A DNA stretch of 64,000 nucleotides from Flavobacterium johnsoniae (GTDB taxonomy: Bacteria > Bacteroidota > Bacteroidia > Flavobacteriales > Flavobacteriaceae): positions 558,001 through 622,000 of the forward strand of contig NZ_MLFK01000009.1 of NCBI RefSeq assembly GCF_001879205.1, read 5' to 3'. A model generated the notes under the pieces. It worked only from the letters and a program-made list of their open reading frames with translations. It ran no database searches and was not told the DNA's origin. Within the stretch, counting starts at the first letter, position 1, and each line of letters starts with the position of its first letter. The position numbers were made by a program, and so were the translations under genes. Below are positions 1 to 8,112 of this stretch, piece after piece.

Positions 1-1
1 T

Positions 2-1060
2 ATGTGGGCACTGGTTAGTTTTTTCAATCCTGTTATTGCAATATTATTAATAAGTGTCATTCCGCTTACACAAGTCGGCGAAAACAAAGAATCCCTTTTG
101 GCACACTTGGGAGCAACTACAGGTGGTTCCTGGTTGGCTTGGCTTATTTCTATTGATGCTGTTTTAGTTTTATGCGGAGCCGTATTGACTTCATTTGTTG
201 GGGTTTCAGGATTATTAAACCGAATGACTTTAGACAGGATTCTGCCAAATTATTTCCTTAAACAAAACAAAAGAGGTTCACATTATAGAATCGTAATAAG
301 TTTTCTAATTCTTTGCATTTCTGTACTGTTTGCTACAAACGGTCATTTAGAATCTTTGGCAGGAGTATATACTTTTTCGTTTCTGGCTGTAATGGCTTTA
401 TTTGGGATTGGAAATTTACTGCTCAAATTTAAACGAAGAAAATTACCAAGACCCGAGCGTGCACATGGTCTGGCTGTTTTTGCCGCCGTTGCTTTTATCA
501 TTGCAGCTTTCATTGGAAACATGAAATTAAATATTCATGCTTTTTATACCTTTTTGCAATATATGATTCCGGCACTTGTTTTTATCGGAATCATGCTCAA
601 TCGCGTTATACTCATAAAGGTATTAATTGAAATTTTAGAATATTTCTATCAGCCGCTCCGCAAAATGGTAATTCTCAGCAATAGATATTTACAAAATTTA
701 AGTACCGAAATTAATTCTCAGGAATTTGTCTTTTTTACCAAAGGCGATAATATTGCTATTTTAAACAAAGTACTGCAATATGTGGAAGGTAACGAAACGA
801 CCAAAAAATTAAAAATTGTTTATGTAAAAAAGGACGAGCAAACGAACGAAGCTTTAATAAAAGATCTTGAAGTTCTGGACCGCGCATACGATAATATCGA
901 CATTGAATATCTTGAAATTCAAGGAGTTTTCGGCCCTGAAATTATAGACGAATTATCCCAAAAATGGAAAATTCCAAAAAATTTTATGTTTATTGGCTCA
1001 CCCGGAAACAAATTTTCATACAGAGTGGCAGATCTTGGCGGTGTGCGTTTGATTATGTAA
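2..1060 (+). CDS. APC-superfamily amino acid permease, C-terminal part (5' end outside window)
   Basis: The visible 352 residues begin inside the protein: the frame is open to the window edge and the first residues already form a membrane segment. About six hydrophobic segments lie in residues 1-210, including a short basic loop near residue 90 and another near 145. They are followed by a soluble tail of about 140 residues (from about 215). The arrangement fits an APC-family amino acid/cation permease with a cytosolic C-terminal domain. The tail has the alternating beta/alpha character of a USP-like or regulatory domain, but I cannot name it. Substrate is unknown. The transcript probably ends at the strong inverted repeat at 1269-1312. 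Confidence 0.65.
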   Translation: MWALVSFFNPVIAILLISVIPLTQVGENKESLLAHLGATTGGSWLAWLISIDAVLVLCGAVLTSFVGVSGLLNRMTLDRILPNYFLKQNKRGSHYRIVISFLILCISVLFATNGHLESLAGVYTFSFLAVMALFGIGNLLLKFKRRKLPRPERAHGLAVFAAVAFIIAAFIGNMKLNIHAFYTFLQYMIPALVFIGIMLNRVILIKVLIEILEYFYQPLRKMVILSNRYLQNLSTEINSQEFVFFTKGDNIAILNKVLQYVEGNETTKKLKIVYVKKDEQTNEALIKDLEVLDRAYDNIDIEYLEIQGVFGPEIIDELSQKWKIPKNFMFIGSPGNKFSYRVADLGGVRLIM

Positions 1061-1100
1061 ATTTTTCAGGAGCACCAACATCCGTTTTTTTAAGAAATTA

Positions 1101-1170
1101 AGTCCCGCTATCCGTTTCAATCTTTTACAGTGAACCCCACTGCAAAAGGATTTCCACTACTATCGGGGCT
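1101..1170 (-). repeat. Intergenic repeat, copy A (conserved ends, variable middle)
   Basis: On the minus strand this reads AGCCCCGATAG at the start, then ATCCTTTT, a variable segment containing CAGTG...CACTG, then AAAAGATT and finally GGATAGCGGGACT. The same framework recurs at 61035-61110 and, degraded, at 11195-11254. Only the middle part differs between copies. No reading frame of note crosses it. It resembles the REP-like intergenic repeats of Flavobacterium chromosomes. Confidence 0.6.
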
Positions 1171-1222
1171 AAACCAGAAATATCATTTTCATAAAAACAA
1201 CAGAATTGATTGTTTCAAAGAC

Positions 1223-1253
1223 CCTTTGTCAAAGTTTAAAACTTTGACAAAGG
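1223..1253. repeat. 15-bp perfect palindromic hairpin, recurring at 31178
   Basis: The arms CCTTTGTCAAAGTTT and AAACTTTGACAAAGG are exact complements around a one-base centre. Almost the same hairpin (CTTTGTCA, G-A-G-TTT, AAACTT, TGACAAAG) lies at 31178-31206. There is no T-run after it, so it is more likely a dispersed repeat than a terminator. Confidence 0.6.
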
Positions 1254-1268
1254 TTTATGCGTAAAATA

Positions 1269-1312
1269 AACAAACCCTACAGTCCGAAAGCTTCGGGACT
1301 GTAGGGTTTGTT
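1269..1312. terminator. Bidirectional terminator between convergent genes
   Basis: A 17-bp perfect stem (AACAAACCCTACAGTCC with its complement) is extended by CGAA/TTCG with one bulged G. It lies between the plus-strand permease (ends 1060) and the minus-strand aminotransferase (ends 1389), so it can serve both. Confidence 0.7.
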
Positions 1313-1388
1313 AAACTTTGTAATCTCTGATATTTTTATAGAATAAAACTTCGCGCACTTTGCGGCTGATCAAACCAGTAATAAAAAT

Positions 1389-2876
1389 TTAAGATTTAAA
1401 CCAGCTTTCTACTAATTCATCTTCAAATGAAGTAGCATTTTTATGCACAAATTCGTTGGTGTCTTTATTATAAGAATAATCTAAAGCCCAGCTATTATGA
1501 TTTTTAGCTAAGTCTTTAATGCTTTCGCAGACAAAAGCAATTTCTTCATCGGTTGTAGTTGGATGAATAGACATTCTGATCCATCCCGGTTTTTTGATCA
1601 AATCGCCAATCGTGATTTCGTTAACCAATTTATTAGAAGTTTCCTGATCTACGTGCAATAAATAATGTCCGTAAGTTCCGGCACAGCTGCATCCGCCGCG
1701 AGTCTGAATCCCGAATTTATCATTCAATAATTTTACACCTAAATTAAAATGCAAATCTTCAATAAAAAACGAAATTACACCCAAACGGTTTTTATGCTGT
1801 CCGGCTAAAATTTTAATATTTTCTACGGGATCTAACTGACTAAAAACATAATCAACAATTTCATGCTCACGCTGCAAAATGTTTTCAATTCCCATTTCTT
1901 CTTTCAGCTCAATTGCCAAAGCCGTTTTAATAACCTGAAGAAAACCCGGAGTTCCTCCGTCTTCGCGATCTTCGATATTGTCAATATATTTGTGTTCACC
2001 CCAAGGATTTGTCCAGCTTACTGTTCCTCCTCCCGGGCAATCCGGAATCATATTATTATATAATTTCTTGTTGAAAATTAAAACTCCTGAAGTTCCGGGA
2101 CCTCCAAGGAATTTATGCGGTGAAAAGAAAATAGCATCCAGATACGCTTCAGTATCTTTTGGGTGCATGTCAATTTCTACATAAGGACCAGAACAGGCAA
2201 AATCCACAAAACAAACTCCATTGTATTGGTGCATTAATTTAGCAGCGTCATGAAAAGGTGTTTTTATACCCGTAACATTCGAACAAGAAGTAATTGATGC
2301 AATTTTTATAGTTCTATCACTGTATTTTTGTAATAATAATTCCAAATTATCCAGACAAAAAAGACCTTTCTCGCAAGACGGAATAATTTCAACATCGGCA
2401 ATAGTTTCTAGCCAAGACGTTTGGTTCGAATGATGCTCCATGTGAGAAATAAAAACAATTGGCTTTTTTTCTGCAGGAACAGTGGTGAAATTTTTAAGGT
2501 TTTCAGGAATTTTCAGTCCTAAAATACGCTGAAATTTATTGATAACGCCAGTCATTCCTGTTCCATCCGTAATCAAAACATCATCTTCATTTGCATTTGT
2601 ATGACGTTTAATGATATGTCTGGCATGATGATACGCTTTTGTCATGGCAGTACCTGACACCGTAGTTTCGGTGTGTGTATTGGCAACAAAAGGCCCAAAC
2701 TGATTCAAAAGTTTCTCCTCAATTGGTCTGTAAAGCCTTCCGCTGGCAGTCCAGTCTGTGTAAACAATATTTTTTTTGCCAAAAGCAGATGTAAATTCCT
2801 GATCTATGCCAACAATATTTTTTCTAAAATCCTGAAAATAAGTTTCAAGACTGATGGTACTATTTTTGCTATTCAT
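1389..2876 (-). CDS. Aminotransferase class V-fold PLP enzyme (cysteine desulfurase-like)
   Basis: A PLP-dependent fold-type I enzyme of 495 residues. The segment IFFSPHKFLGGPGTSG carries the Schiff-base lysine in the SPHKF context typical of class V enzymes (NifS/SufS/CsdA relatives), and VDFACSGPYVEID holds the cofactor-binding aspartate. The C-terminal RGGCSCAGTYGH is cysteine-rich. The protein is longer than SufS (about 405 residues), so it belongs to the long uncharacterised class V branch; substrate unknown. Start: the open frame reaches 2936, but a TATATTTG promoter element on the minus strand at 2898-2905 lies inside that extension. The ATG at 2876 is the next start and gives a leader of about 15 nt. 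It is monocistronic. Confidence 0.8.
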   Translation of the reverse strand: MNSKNSTISLETYFQDFRKNIVGIDQEFTSAFGKKNIVYTDWTASGRLYRPIEEKLLNQFGPFVANTHTETTVSGTAMTKAYHHARHIIKRHTNANEDDVLITDGTGMTGVINKFQRILGLKIPENLKNFTTVPAEKKPIVFISHMEHHSNQTSWLETIADVEIIPSCEKGLFCLDNLELLLQKYSDRTIKIASITSCSNVTGIKTPFHDAAKLMHQYNGVCFVDFACSGPYVEIDMHPKDTEAYLDAIFFSPHKFLGGPGTSGVLIFNKKLYNNMIPDCPGGGTVSWTNPWGEHKYIDNIEDREDGGTPGFLQVIKTALAIELKEEMGIENILQREHEIVDYVFSQLDPVENIKILAGQHKNRLGVISFFIEDLHFNLGVKLLNDKFGIQTRGGCSCAGTYGHYLLHVDQETSNKLVNEITIGDLIKKPGWIRMSIHPTTTDEEIAFVCESIKDLAKNHNSWALDYSYNKDTNEFVHKNATSFEDELVESWFKS

Positions 2877-2897
2877 TAGTGTGCCTGTGTTTGACTG

Positions 2898-2905
2898 CAA
2901 ATATA
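2898..2905 (-). promoter_or_regulatory. Bacteroidota -7 element TATATTTG for the class V aminotransferase
   Basis: It matches TAnnTTTG and is placed 22 nt before the ATG at 2876. I see no clear TTG at the usual distance. It excludes the upstream start at 2936. Confidence 0.5.
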
Positions 2906-3057
2906 TTGCTTTTTTATATAATTGAGAATTTATCAATAATAAACTTCAAACATTGAATAAACTTTTGGTATCTTTAGTTAAAAAGGTATTTTTTAATTAA
3001 ATTATCATAATATTCTATCGGATTAATAGGGCATGTAAACTTTAAACAATTACATTT

Positions 3058-3591
3058 ATGGAAAATTTATCAACAGCTACTTTTGGTGGTGGATGTTTTT
3101 GGTGTGTAGAAGCTGTAATTCAGCGTTTAAAAGGTGTTGAAACAATAAAATCTGGCTATTCAGATGGTTTTATAAAGAATCCGGCATATCGTGAAGTATG
3201 CACGGGACGAACGGGACATGCAGAAGTTATTCAGGTTACGTTTAACCCTGACATAATTTCATATCATGACTTGATCACCGTATTTATGACAAGTCACGAT
3301 CCTACAACTTTAAATCGTCAGGGTGGCGACAGCGGTACGCAGTATCGTTCTATCATTTTATACCACAATGAATCTCAAAAAGAAATAGCAGAACAAGTTT
3401 TTGCAGAAGTACAACCTGTTTATGCAGATCCAATTGTGACGCAGTTAAAACCTTTTGAAGTATTTTACGAAGCCGAAGATTATCATCAAAATTATTACAA
3501 CAACAATCAGGAAGCCGGATATTGCCAGGTTGTTATTGACCCTAAAGTTCAGAAACTTAAAAAAATGTATGCTGATAAACTAATTGGCTAA
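3058..3591 (+). CDS. msrA: Peptide-methionine (S)-S-oxide reductase MsrA
   Basis: Reduces the S-epimer of methionine sulfoxide in proteins and free methionine. The active-site motif GCFWC is at residues 12-16, with Cys13 catalytic. VIQRLKGVETIKSGYSDG and the later GDSGTQYRSIILYH and YHQNYY segments are standard MsrA family blocks. At 177 residues it is a normal single-domain MsrA without a fused MsrB. The protein has no signal peptide, so it should act in the cytoplasm. It stands alone on the plus strand, divergent from the aminotransferase. Confidence 0.95.
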   Translation: MENLSTATFGGGCFWCVEAVIQRLKGVETIKSGYSDGFIKNPAYREVCTGRTGHAEVIQVTFNPDIISYHDLITVFMTSHDPTTLNRQGGDSGTQYRSIILYHNESQKEIAEQVFAEVQPVYADPIVTQLKPFEVFYEAEDYHQNYYNNNQEAGYCQVVIDPKVQKLKKMYADKLIG

Positions 3592-3597
3592 TTTTTT

Positions 3598-3690
3598 TTG
3601 CCGCTAATTGCATTGATTTTAATGATTTTTTTTTAAAATCTGAATAAATCAGAAAAAAGAAGTCCCTTTAATCGGTGTAATCTGTGGCCC
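3598..3690. repeat. Intergenic phrase repeat (CCGCTAATT...GTGTAATCTGTGGCC)
   Basis: The stretch carries CCGCTAATTGCATTGATT at one end and TTAATCGGTGTAATCTGTGG at the other. Close relatives of the second phrase occur, inverted, at about 29675-29705 and 29770-29796. It has no coding potential. It is a member of the short 'CCACAGATTACACAGATTA'-type intergenic phrases that I associate with Bacteroidota genomes. Confidence 0.45.
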
Positions 3691-3704
3691 AATAAAAAAC
3701 TCTA

Positions 3705-5273
3705 ATGAAAAATTTAAAAATAAATAATCGATTTACTGCCGAATTACCAGCAGATCCTGACTTAACGAATGAAATTCGCCAAGTTAAGAACACGGCGTTT
3801 TCGTATGTAAATCCAACAAAACCTTCAAATCCAAAACTAATTCATGCTTCTGAAGAAGTCGCGGAATTGGTAGGAATATCTAAAGATGAAATTCTTTCTG
3901 AGGAATTTTTGAATGTTTTTTCAGGAAAACAAATTCTTCCCAAAACACAGCCTTACGCAATGTGTTATGCCGGACATCAATTTGGAAATTGGGCAGGGCA
4001 ATTGGGCGACGGTCGTGCAATCAATTTAACAGAAGTAGAAAATAATAACGAGTTTTTTACCCTTCAATTAAAAGGTGCCGGAAAAACGCCATACTCCAGA
4101 ACAGCAGATGGTTTAGCTGTTTTGCGCTCTTCAATAAGGGAATATCTTTGTGCCGAAGCGATGTATCATCTTGGCGTTCCCACTACCCGATCACTTTCAT
4201 TAATGCTTCCTGGTCACCAGATTTTGCGAGATGTTTTATACAATGGAAATCCAGCGTATGAAAAAGGTGCGATTGTTTGCCGTGTAGCGCCATCCTTTAT
4301 TCGTTTTGGAAGTTTTGAAATGCTGGCAGCCAGAAACGAGCTTAAAAATTTGAAGCAGTTTGTAGAATACAACATTAAATATTATTTCCCGGAAATTAAA
4401 GGCGAACCAAAAGAACAATATTTGCAGTTCTTTAAAAAAGTCGCTGATACTACTCGTGAAATGATTTTGCATTGGCAGCGCGTGGGTTTTGTTCATGGCG
4501 TAATGAATACCGACAATATGTCTATTCACGGAATTACAATTGATTATGGGCCTTATGGCTGGCTGGAAAATTACGATCCAAACTGGACTCCAAACACTAC
4601 AGATAGTCAAAATAGAAGATACCGATTTGGGAATCAGCCTCAAATTGCGCATTGGAATTTGTATCAGTTAGCTAATGCAATCTATCCTTTAATTAATGAA
4701 ACAGAACAGTTGGAAAAAATCTTAGAATCGTTTATGGACGATTTTATTGTAGATTATAAACAAATGTTTTTAAGTAAATTAGGAATATTTACTTCAACTG
4801 AAACTGACAATGATTTAATTGACAATTTAGAAGCTGTTCTACAATTAACAGAAACCGATATGACGATCTTTTTTAGAAATCTAAGCTCAGTCAAAAAATC
4901 AGATTCTGTTGAAAAAGCGATTGAGAAGATTCAATTTGCATTTTATAAAACAGAAGAAGTTTCGGGAGAAATTTTAGAGGCCTGGCAAAAATGGTTTGCT
5001 GTTTATCTCAAAAGATTAAAAGCAGAAGAATTGTCAGATGAAGATCGTTCTCAAAAAATGAACAGGATCAACCCTAAATATGTACTTCGAAATTATATGG
5101 CACAATTAGCGATTGATGCTGCTGATAAAGAAGATTATTCGTTAATAAACGAATTTTATACCGTACTGCAAAAACCTTACGACGAGCAGTCTGAATACGA
5201 AAAATGGTTTGATAAACGACCAGATTGGGCACGCTCTAAAGTAGGCTGCTCGATGCTTTCATGCAGTTCATAG
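3705..5273 (+). CDS. selO: SelO-family protein adenylyltransferase (YdiU/UPF0061)
   Basis: SelO is a pseudokinase that transfers AMP from ATP to Ser/Thr/Tyr residues of target proteins. The 522-residue product has family blocks: YAMCYAGHQFGNWAGQLGDGRA (about 83-104), LKGAGKTPYSRTADGLAVLRSSIREYL, RVAPSFIRFGSFE, and the catalytic-type HGVMNTDNMSIHG with TIDYGPYG. The C-terminus is CSS, corresponding to the redox Cys (Sec in many eukaryotic SelO proteins) and conserved tail. It is followed by a strong terminator at 5303-5342 and is probably monocistronic. A 113-bp gap separates it from msrA; both are redox-stress genes. Confidence 0.92.
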   Translation: MKNLKINNRFTAELPADPDLTNEIRQVKNTAFSYVNPTKPSNPKLIHASEEVAELVGISKDEILSEEFLNVFSGKQILPKTQPYAMCYAGHQFGNWAGQLGDGRAINLTEVENNNEFFTLQLKGAGKTPYSRTADGLAVLRSSIREYLCAEAMYHLGVPTTRSLSLMLPGHQILRDVLYNGNPAYEKGAIVCRVAPSFIRFGSFEMLAARNELKNLKQFVEYNIKYYFPEIKGEPKEQYLQFFKKVADTTREMILHWQRVGFVHGVMNTDNMSIHGITIDYGPYGWLENYDPNWTPNTTDSQNRRYRFGNQPQIAHWNLYQLANAIYPLINETEQLEKILESFMDDFIVDYKQMFLSKLGIFTSTETDNDLIDNLEAVLQLTETDMTIFFRNLSSVKKSDSVEKAIEKIQFAFYKTEEVSGEILEAWQKWFAVYLKRLKAEELSDEDRSQKMNRINPKYVLRNYMAQLAIDAADKEDYSLINEFYTVLQKPYDEQSEYEKWFDKRPDWARSKVGCSMLSCSS

Positions 5274-5302
5274 TTTTCGAAATTTTAATATTCTAAACCA
5301 AC

Positions 5303-5342
5303 AAAAAAGAGGAATTTCTAATAAAAGAGATTCCTCTTTTTT
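5303..5342 (+). terminator. Terminator of selO
   Basis: AAAAAGAGGAAT and ATTCCTCTTTTT form a stem around a 14-nt loop, with T-rich sequence following on the plus strand, 30 nt after the selO stop. Confidence 0.75.
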
Positions 5343-5509
5343 ATTGGCTTTAACTCTAAAATGTGTTTATGTTTTCTTTAATTCGGAGTAACAATATGAG
5401 TTTTAATCTGATTATCAATCGTTTAAATAATTATTAAATTTAACAAGAAAAAGGTCATACACATGGACTGGCAGGATGTACTTGATGGAGGAAAAGAATA
5501 AACCTAACT

Positions 5510-5538
5510 AAAAAGCTGGCTTAATGCCAGCTTTTTTT
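5510..5538. terminator. Rho-independent terminator, overlapping the stop of the flavoprotein gene
   Basis: AAAAAGCTGGC / GCCAGCTTTTT with a 5-nt loop TTAAT and a T-run on the plus strand. The rightmost bases overlap the stop codon of the minus-strand gene at 5537. On the plus strand it follows a 12-codon frame (5463-5501), so it may end a short plus-strand transcript. Confidence 0.7.
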
Positions 5539-6508
5539 ATTGTTTGGACGAAATATAATCTACAATTAAATTTGCATGAACCCGTGAGTTTTCTATAAAC
5601 CATTTATGCGTCTGCATACCACCGCAGACAACGCCTGCTAAAAATAAACCTTCAACATTTGTTTCCATTGTTTCCGGATTATAGGCTGGAATTTTTAGAT
5701 CATCATTTGAAAGTTGAATTCCAATATTTTCAAGGAATTTTAAGTCTGGTTTATATCCTGTTAAAGCCAGTACAAAATCATTTTCGATCGTAACCTTACC
5801 ACCTGGAGTATCGATTTCAACTTCGTCACCGCGAATTTCAGTAATATTAGATTCAAAATAAGCTTTAATACTTCCTTCTGCAATTCTGTTTTCTATATCG
5901 GGTTTAACCCAATATTTTACTCTGTTGTTAATTTCATTTTTACGAATTACCATAGTAACATTTGCTCCTTTTCTCCAGCATTCCAAAGCAGCATCTACAG
6001 ATGAATTATTAGCTCCAACAACCAAAATATTTCTAAAAGCATATTCGTGGGCTTCTTTATAATAATGACGAACTTTTGTCAGCTCCTCGCCTTTTACATT
6101 CATCAAAATTGGAATATCATAAAAACCGGTTGCTATAATAACGTTGCTGGCTTTATAGAGGGCTTTATCCGTAGAAACTACAAAAACAGCATTTTCTATT
6201 TTCTTAATTTCGGTTACTTTTTCAAATAAATTAATATTGAAATTAAAATAGCGATGAATATTTCGATAATATTCTAAAGCCTCCTGCCGACCTGGTTTTG
6301 GTGCTAAACAATTAAATGGAATATCCCCAATTTCCAATCTTTCGGCAGTTGAGAAAAAAGTCATGTACAAGGGATAATTGAAAATACTATTTACAATCGC
6401 ACCTTTTTCGATAATCAAATAACGTAAGTTTTTCTTTTGAGCTTCGATTGCGCAGGCCAGTCCTATTGGGCCGCCACCCACAATAATTAAATCATATTGG
6501 TCTGTCAT
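5537..6508 (-). CDS. ypdA: YpdA-family FAD/NAD(P) oxidoreductase (putative bacillithiol disulfide reductase)
   Basis: The 323-residue two-dinucleotide flavoprotein has an N-terminal FAD loop GGGPIG (11-16), an ATG motif (IIATGFYD) and a second NAD(P) Rossmann loop VVGANNSS near 160. FNYPLYMTFFSTAERLEIGDIPF is typical of YpdA/Bdr, proposed to reduce bacillithiol disulfide with NADPH. The C-terminal AGVVCGGMQTHKWFIENSR is also family-typical. In Staphylococcus YpdA, as I recall it, the FAD loop is GGGPCG with a functional cysteine; here that position is Ile15. It is followed downstream by nothing but its terminator, and upstream sits the CYTH gene with only a 4-nt gap, so the two form an operon. 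Confidence 0.8.
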   Translation of the reverse strand: MTDQYDLIIVGGGPIGLACAIEAQKKNLRYLIIEKGAIVNSIFNYPLYMTFFSTAERLEIGDIPFNCLAPKPGRQEALEYYRNIHRYFNFNINLFEKVTEIKKIENAVFVVSTDKALYKASNVIIATGFYDIPILMNVKGEELTKVRHYYKEAHEYAFRNILVVGANNSSVDAALECWRKGANVTMVIRKNEINNRVKYWVKPDIENRIAEGSIKAYFESNITEIRGDEVEIDTPGGKVTIENDFVLALTGYKPDLKFLENIGIQLSNDDLKIPAYNPETMETNVEGLFLAGVVCGGMQTHKWFIENSRVHANLIVDYISSKQ

Positions 6509-6512
6509 AAAA

Positions 6513-6989
6513 TTATTCTTTTTTCCAATTTTTAAAAGGATTTTTGCTCAGATAAGCATTATAGTATCTTTCGTCATTTGTAACTTCTCGTCCCAGCCAG
6601 TCTGGTTTTTCAAAGCTTTCCGTTTCAGACTGCAGTTCTATTTCGGCCATAATTAACCCTTCGTTTTCGCCATAAAATTCATCCACTTCATAAACATGAT
6701 TTCCTAACTTTATTTCGTAACGTGTCTTTTCAATTTTCCCTTTCTCACATAATTTCAAAAGCTCAGCGGCTTCATCAAGCGGAATTTGATTTTCCCATTC
6801 AAAACGGGTCATACCGCCTTGATGCCCAATTCCTTTTATAGTGAGAAATGCTTTATCGCCTTTAACTCTAACACGGACTGTTCTTTCAGGAATAGAACTC
6901 AGATAACCTTGTGCAATTTTATTTTTTGCAAATGCCTGTTCTTTAAAATCAGCTGATTTTACAAGAAATTTTCTTTCTATTTCGAGCAT
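6513..6989 (-). CDS. CYTH-domain protein (class IV adenylate cyclase / triphosphate tunnel family)
   Basis: The protein begins MLEIERKFLV, which contains the ExExK metal/triphosphate-binding signature of the CYTH superfamily. RVRVKGDKAFLTIKG and the late EVDEFYGENEGLIMAEIEL give the alternating charged strands that line the tunnel. At 158 residues it is a single CYTH domain without a CHAD partner. The activity is probably inorganic triphosphate or nucleoside triphosphate hydrolysis, but this cannot be read from sequence. It is the first gene of a two-gene minus-strand operon with ypdA. Confidence 0.85.
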   Translation of the reverse strand: MLEIERKFLVKSADFKEQAFAKNKIAQGYLSSIPERTVRVRVKGDKAFLTIKGIGHQGGMTRFEWENQIPLDEAAELLKLCEKGKIEKTRYEIKLGNHVYEVDEFYGENEGLIMAEIELQSETESFEKPDWLGREVTNDERYYNAYLSKNPFKNWKKE

Positions 6990-7134
6990 TTCTAGTTTAA
7001 ATTTATTTTACTGCAAGTTACTTAATTTAATTCAGTCATGAAATTTGCTTTCTAAAAATCTAAGCCTTTTAATTGGTTTCATTTTAAACTTTTAGCGGTC
7101 TAAAATGCAACCAATTTGTCTGATTATTAACATG

Positions 7135-7162
7135 TTGCGTGTTTTTATTTTCATTAAATTTG
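7135..7162 (+). promoter_or_regulatory. Promoter TTG-N17-TAAATTTG for the OmpA-domain gene
   Basis: TTG at 7135-7137 and TAAATTTG at 7155-7162 are 17 nt apart, the canonical Flavobacterium spacing. The expected transcript start is about 7168, which rules out the TTG frame extension at 7164 and supports the ATG at 7185. Confidence 0.7.
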
Positions 7163-7184
7163 ATTGAATCTTAATTTTTTTACT

Positions 7185-8096
7185 ATGTCTAAAAAAGCAC
7201 TTTACCTGTTAGGCATTGCGATAACCATAATTTTAGGTACTTTTTTGTACCTAAAACTGTGCTGCAATTGCGGTGTGACCGAACCAAAGGCTGATACTGA
7301 AAAAGTACCGCCAACGGCAATTAAGAGTGATAATTTTGTCCCTTTTGTATTGAATGGTTCAGGATTTGAATATCAAACCAATGATAATTTGAAATTCTTA
7401 AAAAACAATTCGGCTTTAATTCAGCCGGTAAGCGATTCTATTGCCATAGGAATTGAAAATCTTAAAACTTTTTTAGCTTCAAATCCAAAACAGAAGGTGA
7501 CTATAACAGGTTACGCAACTTCTGACGAAACGAATACTACTAAATTTGAAAATCTTGGTTTAGCAAGAGCAAATGACGTTAAAAACTTTTTTGTTTCTAA
7601 AGGGCTGGCTTCTTCTCAATTTGACACCAAAGGAGAAATTATCAATAGCTGGAAAACAAGTGCTGACACGCTTCTTGGCCCTGTTGAATATAAATTTGAA
7701 ACGGCCGATACCACTTCTGCAGCCGCTGATGAATGGTCTGTATTAAAAGAAAAAATTAATGCAAATCCTTTAGTTCTTCATTTTAATACAAATAAATCGA
7801 GTTTAAATTTAAATGAAGAGGATAAGCAAAAAGTATCCGATATTCTTAAATATTTAGGAGCTGTAAAAGATGCCTCTGTCCTGATTGTGGGTCATAGTGA
7901 TAATGTAGGAAATCGAGATGCAAACATCGTATTGGCAGAAAAAAGAGCTGAATTTTCTAAGAACTATTTAATTAAAAACGGTATTGAAGCCTCGCGAATC
8001 GCAACTGAATCAAAAGGTCCGGATGAACCTATTGGCGATAATAGTACTACCGAGGGAAAAGCCAGTAATAGAAGAACTGTAATTACAATCAAATAA
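7185..8096 (+). CDS. Membrane-anchored protein with two OmpA-like domains
   Basis: The 303-residue product has an N-terminal hydrophobic anchor followed by a cysteine cluster LCCNC, then two OmpA-like peptidoglycan-binding regions. The first (about 45-155) is degenerate but keeps a GYAT...ARANDVKNFF core. The second (about 190-303) is canonical: HFNTNKSSLNLNEEDKQ, VGHSDNVGNRDAN, LAEKRAE and a final SNRRTV. It should sit in the envelope, holding peptidoglycan. The anchor could be a lipoprotein-like or plain membrane segment; no clean lipobox is visible. The next gene begins 17 nt downstream and is probably co-transcribed. Confidence 0.8.
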   Translation: MSKKALYLLGIAITIILGTFLYLKLCCNCGVTEPKADTEKVPPTAIKSDNFVPFVLNGSGFEYQTNDNLKFLKNNSALIQPVSDSIAIGIENLKTFLASNPKQKVTITGYATSDETNTTKFENLGLARANDVKNFFVSKGLASSQFDTKGEIINSWKTSADTLLGPVEYKFETADTTSAAADEWSVLKEKINANPLVLHFNTNKSSLNLNEEDKQKVSDILKYLGAVKDASVLIVGHSDNVGNRDANIVLAEKRAEFSKNYLIKNGIEASRIATESKGPDEPIGDNSTTEGKASNRRTVITIK

Positions 8097-8112
8097 TTAA
8101 AAAATACTTATT

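Noticed and set aside
4236-4652. 138-codon frame antisense to selO
   Set aside because: The plus-strand frame shows all SelO family motifs over the same DNA, so the antisense frame is a shadow.
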